DNA from: Pseudomonas sp. PSKL.D1
GTDB lineage: Bacteria; Pseudomonadota; Gammaproteobacteria; Pseudomonadales; Pseudomonadaceae
Length of the DNA stretch: 64,000 bases
Direction of reading: 5' to 3'
Assembly: GCF_028898945.1 (NCBI RefSeq)
Contig: NZ_CP118607.1
Coordinates: 3,644,001-3,708,000, forward strand
Part shown: in pieces, positions 58,301 to 64,000 of the stretch
How positions within the stretch are numbered: the first letter of the stretch is position 1
Layout of the letters: every line of letters starts with the position of its first letter
Notes under the pieces: model-generated
Seen by the model: only the letters and a program-made list of their open reading frames with translations
The model's database searches: none
Told to the model about the DNA's origin: nothing
Made by a program: the position numbers and the translations under genes

Positions 58301-58639
58301 ATGAACCGTTTTCTCCCCGGAATCGCCCTGCTGGTCGGTGCGCTGGCCATCAGCGGGCAAGCTGCTGCCCATGGCGGTGGCGGGCATGGCTGGTATGGCC
58401 CAGGCCCCTTGGTCGGCGCGGCCGTGGTCGGTGCGGTGGTCGGGGCCACGGTTTATGGCGGCCGCGACCGCACCGTGTACGTTGAACGCCAGCCGGTGTA
58501 CTACCCGCCCGCCCCGGTCTACGTGCAAACGCCGCCGCCACCGGTTTACTACCAGCCTTACTACGTACCCGCGCCGCCCCCGCCCGGCTACCGCCCTTAC
58601 GGGCCACCGCCGGCGTATTACGGCCCGCCGCGCTGGTAA
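58301..58639 (+). CDS. exported Pro/Tyr-rich protein, unknown function
   Basis: A 112-residue protein. A signal peptide ends at AAAHGGGG (about residue 23), followed by a Gly/His stretch (HGGGGHGWYGPG), a hydrophobic glycine-zipper-like segment (LVGAAVVGAVVGATVYGG) and a C-terminal half dominated by Pro and Tyr (VYYPPAPVYVQTPPPP, YYQPYYVPAPPPPG). Such low-complexity envelope proteins are common in Pseudomonas. A short hairpin (GCCCCAAGCGTGGGGC, 58266-58281) lies in its leader. Confidence 0.75.
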   Translation: MNRFLPGIALLVGALAISGQAAAHGGGGHGWYGPGPLVGAAVVGAVVGATVYGGRDRTVYVERQPVYYPPAPVYVQTPPPPVYYQPYYVPAPPPPGYRPYGPPPAYYGPPRW

Positions 58640-58733
58640 CCGTTGAAAAAGTTAATGAGCACTATTGAGCACGTTGATTTCAAAGCGACCTGGCGACTGC
58701 GTAAGGTAGGGCCATGTTTCACAGGAGGTCCAC

Positions 58734-58916
58734 ATGGCCACTATCCAGATCATGTCCGTTGTCGGCAGTGCCGTCCCCACTACCCTGCGTGAAAAGGGCC
58801 TGCTGGCGTGCTGGTACCTGGTGCTCAACGGCGAAGCGGTAAGCGGCCCGATGGCCTCCCGCGCCTCGGCCCAGGCCCTGGCTGAGCGGATGCAGGCCGA
58901 TTGCCTGGTCGCCTGA
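58734..58916 (+). CDS. 60-residue small protein, unknown function
   Basis: A strong ribosome site (AGGAGGTCCAC before ATG) supports this very short gene. The protein (MATIQIMSVVGSAVPTTLRE ... WYLVLNGEAVSGPMASRASAQALAERMQAD) has a central strand-turn-helix look, as in small DUF-type proteins, and no signal peptide. A perfect terminator follows 36 bases after the stop, marking a monocistronic unit. Confidence 0.72.
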   Translation: MATIQIMSVVGSAVPTTLREKGLLACWYLVLNGEAVSGPMASRASAQALAERMQADCLVA

Positions 58917-58952
58917 TCGAATTTGTTGTGCGTTGCTCCCTACGCCTCTTCC

Positions 58953-58979
58953 GACCCGCCTCGTTGCGGGTCTTTTTTT
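58953..58979 (+). terminator. rho-independent terminator
   Basis: GACCCGC, loop CTCGTT, GCGGGTC, then seven T. It follows the 60-residue gene. Confidence 0.9.
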
Positions 58980-59146
58980 GCCCGCACAACCCGACGAACG
59001 GAGCTGGGATAACCGTTACAGCATGAAGCTTTCTTCATTTCGACAGGTCGACTAAACGAGCAATCGACAGCGCTTGAGCCATACTCCAGAATGCGAGCGT
59101 TTTTAGGGGGAAAACCCTTGCACAGCCAACGACATACCAACTTTTA

Positions 59147-60085
59147 GTGAGCCTCAACGTGAAAACTTCCCTGTCCATCCTCAGCCTGCTGCTGTTGCTC
59201 ACAGGTACTGCGACCCTCCCGTCGACCGCTGCTGCACAACCCCCGGCCCAGGTTCAACGCGACCCGTCCAAGCTGCATCTGGCCTCCGGCAGCGCTCTGC
59301 TGATCGACCTGAACACCAATCAGGAACTGTATTCGAGCCACCCTGACCGGGTGGTGCCCATCGCCTCGGTAACCAAGCTGATGACAGCGATGGTAGTGCT
59401 GGATGCCAAGCTGCCGATGGATGAGATGCTCACCATGACCATCGCCAACAACCCGGACATGAAAGGCGTCTACTCGCGGGTACGCCTGGGCAGCGAGCTC
59501 AACCGCCGCGAAACGTTGCTGATCACGTTGATGTCGTCTGAAAACCGCGCCGCCACCACCCTGGCCAACCACTACCCCGGCGGCTACCCAGCCTTCATCA
59601 AGGCGATGAACGCCAAGGCCCGCAGCCTGGGCATGGCGCACACCCGCTACGTGGAGCCGACCGGCCTTTCGACCCAGAACGTGTCCACCGCCCGCGACCT
59701 GGCCAAGCTGCTGATGGCTTCGCGCAAGTACCCGATGCTGAGCGAGCTGTCGACCACCCGCGAAAAAACCGTGGCCTTCCGCAAGCCCAACTACACGCTG
59801 GGCTTCCGGAACACCGACCACCTGGTGAACAAGAGCAATTGGGATATCAAACTGACCAAGACCGGCTTCACCAACGAGGCTGGTCACTGCCTGGTGCTGC
59901 TCACCCGCATGGACAACCGCCCGGTGGCCATGGTGATCCTCGATGCGTTCGGCAAGTACACCCACTTCGCCGATGCCAGCCGCATGCGCCAGTGGCTGGA
60001 AACCGGCGCGGCCAAGCCAGCACCGGCGGTAGCGATGCAGTACAAGTCGGACCGGCAGAACAAGAGCCGGCTGGCGGCGGAGTAA
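59147..60085 (+). CDS. pbpG: D-alanyl-D-alanine endopeptidase (PBP7)
   Basis: A 312-residue periplasmic serine peptidase that cuts peptidoglycan cross-links. The signal peptide ends near AAAQPP (about 31). Penicillin-binding motifs are SVTK (S74, K77, in [14 protein letters not shown]), SSEN (SxN type) and KTG ([13 protein letters not shown]). Start may be this GTG or a GTG four codons later (59159) that gives [14 protein letters not shown], a neater signal peptide. It converges with the 143-residue gene across a hairpin. Confidence 0.92.
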   Translation: MSLNVKTSLSILSLLLLLTGTATLPSTAAAQPPAQVQRDPSKLHLASGSALLIDLNTNQELYSSHPDRVVPIASVTKLMTAMVVLDAKLPMDEMLTMTIANNPDMKGVYSRVRLGSELNRRETLLITLMSSENRAATTLANHYPGGYPAFIKAMNAKARSLGMAHTRYVEPTGLSTQNVSTARDLAKLLMASRKYPMLSELSTTREKTVAFRKPNYTLGFRNTDHLVNKSNWDIKLTKTGFTNEAGHCLVLLTRMDNRPVAMVILDAFGKYTHFADASRMRQWLETGAAKPAPAVAMQYKSDRQNKSRLAAE

Positions 60086-60097
60086 AGCCTTCGGATT

Positions 60098-60120
60098 CAG
60101 GCGCGGATCAACCGCGCCTG
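60098..60120. terminator. hairpin between convergent genes
   Basis: CAGGCGCGG, loop ATCAA, CCGCGCCTG is a perfect 9-bp stem between the pbpG stop (60085) and the end of the convergent gene (60127). It lacks a T run on the plus side, so termination strength is uncertain. Confidence 0.5.
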
Positions 60121-60126
60121 ATTACC

Positions 60127-60558
60127 TCAAACCTGCGTATCGACCATCGTCCCGGCACTGCTGCCACCGGTTTCCTGCAGCGCTTCGAGCAACTGCGCGG
60201 TGGCCTGCAGGATCTGGCCATTGATCGTCGCAATACTGGCCTGTTTGGCACTTACCGCCGCGACTTTGGCGGTCTCTTCCATGTTCTGCGCCGAAATGTC
60301 GGCCAGTTGCTTCTGCTCTTCAGCCAGCTGCTTCTGCAGCTTCTTGATCATTTCCCGCAATTGCTTGATATGCGCCGCTTCGGTGCTGTCGTCGCTCTGC
60401 GCAGCCCCACCGCCGCCCTGCGGCTTCGAAGTACCCGACGCCTCTGTGGTGGCCTGGGTGCCTTCAGTCTTTTCGGCCTCGGTGCTGTCGGCCGTCTGAG
60501 CGGTGCTTGCAGCCTGTACTGACGGGGTGTTGATGGTGACTGCCGTGATACCTGCCAT
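60127..60558 (-). CDS. coiled-coil protein, FlxA-like
   Basis: A 143-residue cytoplasmic protein. The first 60 residues are Ser/Thr/Ala/Gly-rich and look disordered. A coiled coil at about 60-95 (HIKQLREMIKKLQKQLAEEQKQLADI) precedes an Ala-rich helical end. The pattern resembles FlxA-like proteins of unknown function. It is divergent from pvdA across a region that holds the PvdS-type promoter. Confidence 0.65.
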   Translation of the reverse strand: MAGITAVTINTPSVQAASTAQTADSTEAEKTEGTQATTEASGTSKPQGGGGAAQSDDSTEAAHIKQLREMIKKLQKQLAEEQKQLADISAQNMEETAKVAAVSAKQASIATINGQILQATAQLLEALQETGGSSAGTMVDTQV

Positions 60559-60660
60559 GCCCTTCTCCCTGACCTCGAATGGGTCTTTTCGTTGGCCTGC
60601 GTATCGGCGGCCTGGCGCACATCTTTAGGCCCACTCGGCCAACGGTGCACGATCCACCAG

Positions 60661-60684
60661 TAAATTCCCCGCCCCGTGGCTCGT
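60661..60684 (+). promoter_or_regulatory. PvdS-dependent iron-starvation promoter of pvdA
   Basis: TAAAT, exactly 16 bases, then CGT. This is the iron-starvation box (TAAAT-N16/17-CGT) recognised by the pyoverdine sigma factor PvdS. It ends 73 bases upstream of the pvdA start. The match is exact in both elements and spacing. Confidence 0.88.
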
Positions 60685-60757
60685 TCCAACCCATGTACCT
60701 ACGCAGGAGCCGGACACCCGGCGGGCGTCCCCAATCGACTTTTATGGAATCGCAGCC

Positions 60758-62092
60758 ATGAGCCAGTCTTCAAACCCGGAAACCATCAAGGACTTGATCG
60801 GGGTGGGCTTCGGCCCGTCCAACCTGGCCTTGGCCATCGCCCTGGAAGAGCTTGCCCAGACCCAAGGCCATGCCCTCGACGCACTGTTCATCGACAAGCA
60901 GCAGGACTACCGCTGGCACGGTGAAACCCTGGCCACCCAGAGTGAGTTGCAGATTTCGTTCCTCAAGGATCTGGTATCGCTGCGCAACCCCACCAGCCCT
61001 TACAGTTTTGTGAACTACCTGCACCAAAAGCGGCGCCTGGCCGATTTCATCAACCTGGGCACGTTCTACCCCTGCCGCCTGGAGTACAACGACTACCTGC
61101 GCTGGGCAGCCGAGCATTTCGCCAGCCAGGCCGTGTACGGTGAGCAAGTGCTGCGCATCGAGCCGGAAGTAAAGGCAGGCCGGGTGCAGCACCTGCGCCT
61201 GGTATCGCGCGACCCGCAAGGCCGCGAAACAAGCCGCCGCACCCGCTCGGTGGTGGTCGGCACCGGCGGCACGCCGAAAATCCCGGAAAAGTTCGGCGCG
61301 TTCAAGGACGACCCCCGCGTTTTCCACCACTCCCAGTACCTCAGCAGCCTTAACAAGCTGGCGTGCTCGGCGGGCAAGCCGATGCGCATTGCAGTCATCG
61401 GCTCGGGCCAGAGCGCTGCCGAAGCCTTCATTGACCTCAACGACAGCTACCCGTCGGTCAAGGTAGACATGGTACTGCGCGGCTCGGCCCTCAAGCCGGC
61501 CGACGACAGCCCGTTTGTCAACGAGATCTTCTCGCCCGACTACACCGACCTGGTCTTCAACGAGCCGGCCGACCAACGGGCCAAGCTGGTGGGCGAATAC
61601 CACAACACCAACTACTCGGTGGTCGACCTTGACCTGATCGAGCGCATTTACGGCATCCTCTATCGCCAGAAAGTGTCACACCAGTTCCGCCACAACGTGC
61701 TGTGCCGCCGTCACATAGAAGCGGTGGTGGCCACCCGCGACAGCATTGAACTGACCCTGCGCGACCTGGCCACCGGCCAGCACCAGACCCACCGTTACGA
61801 TGCCGTGATCCTCGCCACCGGTTACGAACGCCGCTCCCATCGCGACCTGTTGGCCCCACTGGCCGGCTACCTCGAAGACTTCACCGTCGACCGCCACTAC
61901 CGCATGCTGGCCAGCCCGGACCTGCACGCGTCGGTGTACCTGCAAGGCTTCTGCGAGAACAGCCACGGCCTGAGCGATACGCTATTGTCGGTGCTGCCCG
62001 CACGTGCAGCCGAAATCGGCCAGGCGCTCTACCAGGACTTGGCGCGCCTGCATGGCAAGGCCCAACCGGCGGTAGCGCTGACAAGCGCCTGA
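60758..62092 (+). CDS. pvdA: L-ornithine N5-monooxygenase (pyoverdine synthesis)
   Basis: A 444-residue FAD/NADPH enzyme that hydroxylates ornithine to make the hydroxamate iron ligand of pyoverdine. The FAD motif GVGFGPSN (15-22), the NADPH motif GSGQSAAEAF (near 213) and the C-terminal ATGYERR (near 352) are present, with the substrate-loop segments LQISFLKDLVSLRNPTSPYSFVNYL characteristic of PvdA/SidA. It stands alone behind a PvdS box, away from the peptide synthetase genes, and is followed by a hairpin. Confidence 0.96.
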   Translation: MSQSSNPETIKDLIGVGFGPSNLALAIALEELAQTQGHALDALFIDKQQDYRWHGETLATQSELQISFLKDLVSLRNPTSPYSFVNYLHQKRRLADFINLGTFYPCRLEYNDYLRWAAEHFASQAVYGEQVLRIEPEVKAGRVQHLRLVSRDPQGRETSRRTRSVVVGTGGTPKIPEKFGAFKDDPRVFHHSQYLSSLNKLACSAGKPMRIAVIGSGQSAAEAFIDLNDSYPSVKVDMVLRGSALKPADDSPFVNEIFSPDYTDLVFNEPADQRAKLVGEYHNTNYSVVDLDLIERIYGILYRQKVSHQFRHNVLCRRHIEAVVATRDSIELTLRDLATGQHQTHRYDAVILATGYERRSHRDLLAPLAGYLEDFTVDRHYRMLASPDLHASVYLQGFCENSHGLSDTLLSVLPARAAEIGQALYQDLARLHGKAQPAVALTSA

Positions 62093-62112
62093 TACGCCCC
62101 GCGCAATACCCC

Positions 62113-62152
62113 AAGCCGACCTCACGCCACGCGCGTCAGGTCGGCTTGTCAT
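62113..62152 (+). terminator. hairpin after pvdA
   Basis: AAGCCGACCT and AGGTCGGCTT form a perfect 10-bp stem across a GC-rich loop, followed by GTCATTTC. It separates pvdA from the next iron-regulated operon. Confidence 0.65.
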
Positions 62153-62184
62153 TTCTGAAACATTTGCTTGCATTTAATTTGGCA

Positions 62185-62199
62185 GGATTTTCATTCTCA
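62185..62199 (-). promoter_or_regulatory. candidate Fur box upstream of fpvG-like gene
   Basis: On the minus strand the site reads TGAGAATGAAAATCC, matching the 7-1-7 Fur consensus TGATAATNATTATCA at 11 of 14 informative positions by hand count. It sits 70-84 bases upstream of the ATG at 62269 in an AT-rich stretch, where an iron-repressed promoter is expected. Confidence 0.6.
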
Positions 62200-62268
62200 T
62201 TCGTCCTTAATAGTGCAGCCCTCATTGGTTGGGCGTGTGTTCGACCCTCATTTTCAGAAGACCGTCCG

Positions 62269-63462
62269 ATGGCCAAATCACCGAAAAAATCCAAGTCCAA
62301 GCTGTGGTTCCTCATCCACAGCTGGCTCGCCTTGCCGATCTGGTTCTTCGTGCTGATCGTGTGTTTTACCGGCATGCTCGCCGTGGTCAGCCAAGAGATC
62401 GTCTGGCTGGCCAACCCTGATGTGCGCGCCAACAAGCCAGATGACGCCAACGAACGGCTCAGTTTTCAGCAGTTGGCCAACGCCTTGCACAAGGCCGAGC
62501 CAGACATGGTGATACGCTCCCTGCGGCAACCGGACGGCTCGCACTTTGCCATCACGGCCGGCGTGACCTACCCAGACGGCACCAGCCCGACGCTTTATGT
62601 CAACCCGTATACCGGCGCCATTCAGGGCAAAGTGCCCGACTTCAACTTCGAAGCCTTCACCCGCGCCTTGCACGGCTGGTGGCTGGTGCCGTTCACCAAC
62701 GGCTTCAGCTGGGGTTGGTACCTGGTGTCATTGCTGGGCCTGCCGATGCTGGCATCGCTGGTAACCGGCCTGGTGGTGTACAAGAAGTTCTGGAAGGGTT
62801 TCTTCAAACCCATCCGTACAGGCCATGGCCCACGTATTTTCTGGGGCGACCTGCACCGCCTGGCCGGCGTCTGGTCGATCTGGTTCATTGCCGTCATTTC
62901 CATCACCGGCACCTGGTTCCTGATCCAGGCCATTCTGTTCGACAACCACATCACCATTTCCACCCGGCCGGTGGTGCCGGTCATCGCCCGCGAAGACGTG
63001 CCACAAACGCCCGATGGCAGCCCGGCGCCACGCATCGATCTGGACGAGGCCGCACGCATTGCCGGCCTGGCGGTACCGGGCCTGGAAATCAACGCCGTCA
63101 TGCTGCCCGCCACCGCCTACAGCCACATCAACCTGTCTGGCCCTGGCTGGTACCCGCTGATGAACCAGAGCGCCACCGTCAACCCATACACCCGTAACGT
63201 CGACAGCCAGTTCCTGATCAGCGACCGCAGCGGCCTGGAGTTCGTCACCGAATCGATGCGGCCGCTGCACACCGGCGACTTCGGTGGTTTGCCGATCAAG
63301 CTGATCTGGTTCTTCTTCGGCCTGGTCCTGACCCTGATGGTGTTCAGCGGCCTGCTGATCTGGACCAAACGCACCGCCCAGGCCACTGCCGCCGCCCTCA
63401 AGCGCAGTGAACGCGCCCCGCGCGCGGCCAATGCCGACACCCCCGTGGAGATCCGCCCATGA
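62269..63462 (+). CDS. fpvG: PepSY-domain inner-membrane protein, FpvG-like
   Basis: A 397-residue membrane protein with four helices (about 12-34, 150-170, 205-228, 345-370) and PepSY-type periplasmic parts (WFLIHSWLALPIWFFVLIVCFTGMLAVVS at the start, ALHGWWLVP, LHRLAGVWSIWF). Membrane histidines could bind haem. In P. aeruginosa FpvG is the inner-membrane reductase that frees iron from pyoverdine. Neighbour order (pvdA, then this gene, a 179-residue protein and a coupled third gene) matches fpvGHJ. The ATG at 62269 (MAKSPKKSKSK) fits the family; the frame is open further upstream. Confidence 0.78.
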   Translation: MAKSPKKSKSKLWFLIHSWLALPIWFFVLIVCFTGMLAVVSQEIVWLANPDVRANKPDDANERLSFQQLANALHKAEPDMVIRSLRQPDGSHFAITAGVTYPDGTSPTLYVNPYTGAIQGKVPDFNFEAFTRALHGWWLVPFTNGFSWGWYLVSLLGLPMLASLVTGLVVYKKFWKGFFKPIRTGHGPRIFWGDLHRLAGVWSIWFIAVISITGTWFLIQAILFDNHITISTRPVVPVIAREDVPQTPDGSPAPRIDLDEAARIAGLAVPGLEINAVMLPATAYSHINLSGPGWYPLMNQSATVNPYTRNVDSQFLISDRSGLEFVTESMRPLHTGDFGGLPIKLIWFFFGLVLTLMVFSGLLIWTKRTAQATAAALKRSERAPRAANADTPVEIRP

Positions 63463-63998
63463 GCCAGGCCCAACCCCTGCCCGCCCAGCCCCTGAAAACG
63501 TGGTGGCTGAAGTGGCGTTTCCACCTGAACATTCTGCTGATCCTCATCCCCTTGGGTTTCATGCCCAAGTACTTCGCCGACGCCGCGTTGTTCCGCGGCG
63601 ATGCGGGATTGGGCGCCACCCCGATTCGCGACATCCAGGTCGGCCCCTACAGCCTGGACCTGGCCGAGCTGCGCAGTGAAGCCCCGCGGGCCGATGGCCC
63701 GGCCGGTTACTTCAAGCAGTTCAACGCTTCGCTGTGCAAAACCTGCATCAACGGCGTTAAAGCGGTGTACCTGCGCATCGGCAAACCGCGCAGCCTGCGC
63801 GCCGCCGGCACGATCTTCTTCGGCGCGCCATACCGCATGGGCACCAACCTGCCGATCCCGCCGCGCACCCGCACCGATGCGCAAATCTGGATCAGCATCG
63901 AAGGCTGGGATGGCAGCATGCACCAGGCATCCGTCCCCCTGGCAAAAGCTTCGCCGGCCACCGTGGCCTGGCTCGAGAAACAAGGAGGCAAACCATGA
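63459..63998 (+). CDS. fpvH: membrane-anchored protein, FpvH-like
   Basis: A 179-residue protein with one N-terminal membrane anchor (about 22-36, FHLNILLILIPLGFMP) and a periplasmic domain containing SLCKTCING (a CxxC pair). It overlaps the fpvG-like gene by four bases and the next gene by four bases. Position and size match FpvH of the pyoverdine iron-release complex. The identity rests on gene order more than on sequence. Confidence 0.65.
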   Translation: MSQAQPLPAQPLKTWWLKWRFHLNILLILIPLGFMPKYFADAALFRGDAGLGATPIRDIQVGPYSLDLAELRSEAPRADGPAGYFKQFNASLCKTCINGVKAVYLRIGKPRSLRAAGTIFFGAPYRMGTNLPIPPRTRTDAQIWISIEGWDGSMHQASVPLAKASPATVAWLEKQGGKP

Positions 63999-64000
63999 AG
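63995..64000 (+). CDS. start of next operon gene (two codons only)
   Basis: ATGAAG at the window edge overlaps the stop of the preceding gene (ATGA) and has AAGGAGG ten bases upstream. By gene order this would be the fpvJ counterpart; nothing more can be seen. Confidence 0.55.

Overview
The window looks like chromosomal DNA of a Pseudomonas of the P. putida group. Grounds for this are the GC-rich coding with strong third-position GC, the many Pseudomonas REP repeats (GTAGGAGCGG...CCGCGA type, and one pair of the GGCCTCTTCGCGGG type), an MvaT/Tur-family nucleoid protein, a pyoverdine gene (pvdA) behind a PvdS-type promoter, an fpvGHJ-like operon and a DUF2790 protein. I see no rRNA, tRNA, CRISPR array, insertion sequence or prophage.

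Region by region. 1-4.6 kb: start of an amino-acid permease, then a cell-surface signalling iron uptake set (FecI-type sigma, FecR-type anti-sigma, TonB receptor with signalling domain) with a candidate Fur box. 4.6-10.3 kb: a CzcCBA heavy-metal RND efflux operon with a perfect palindrome upstream. 10.4-11.8 kb: aroQ plus a probably NAD-linked quinate/shikimate dehydrogenase. 11.8-17.5 kb: envelope and redox genes (thioredoxin-like, DUF2790, two-component system, OmpA-like, ferric-reductase-like, DoxX, DUF4174). 17.6-22.1 kb: a very large DUF6543-LRR-NEL protein, a predicted secreted E3 ubiquitin ligase. 22.1-25.5 kb: DNA polymerase II (polB) and a LysR regulator. 25.6-29 kb: a YqcI/YcgG-family protein, a LysE-type exporter, an SGNH hydrolase-like protein and a periplasmic helical-repeat protein. 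29-31 kb: azlCD with an AraC regulator. 31-38 kb: small envelope and regulatory genes, an SDR/tautomerase pair and argC. 38-42 kb: an Rrf2/NDH-2-like oxidoreductase pair with a long inverted repeat, and a chemoreceptor.

42-50.5 kb is the most interesting block. It holds an NCS1 permease, two near-duplicate flavin reductases, a luciferase-like flavin monooxygenase, a DUF1185 protein, an alpha/beta hydrolase, an aldehyde dehydrogenase, a carboxymuconolactone-decarboxylase-family protein and a FadR-type GntR regulator. Three copies of TATTAYGGTATWCCA lie in front of its three transcription units. It reads as one regulon for uptake and oxidative breakdown of an unidentified, probably nitrogen-containing heterocyclic compound.

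50.5-60.6 kb: NUDIX hydrolase, hybrid histidine kinase, cobF, OprD porin, MvaT-family protein, glyoxalase I, a second shikimate-dehydrogenase homologue, PBP7-type endopeptidase and several small proteins. 60.6-64 kb: pvdA behind its PvdS box, then a Fur-box-preceded operon resembling fpvG-fpvH-fpvJ, which reduces and strips iron from pyoverdine in the periplasm. Iron is a theme at both ends of the window. Protein functions are judged by eye from sequence motifs; no database search was run.
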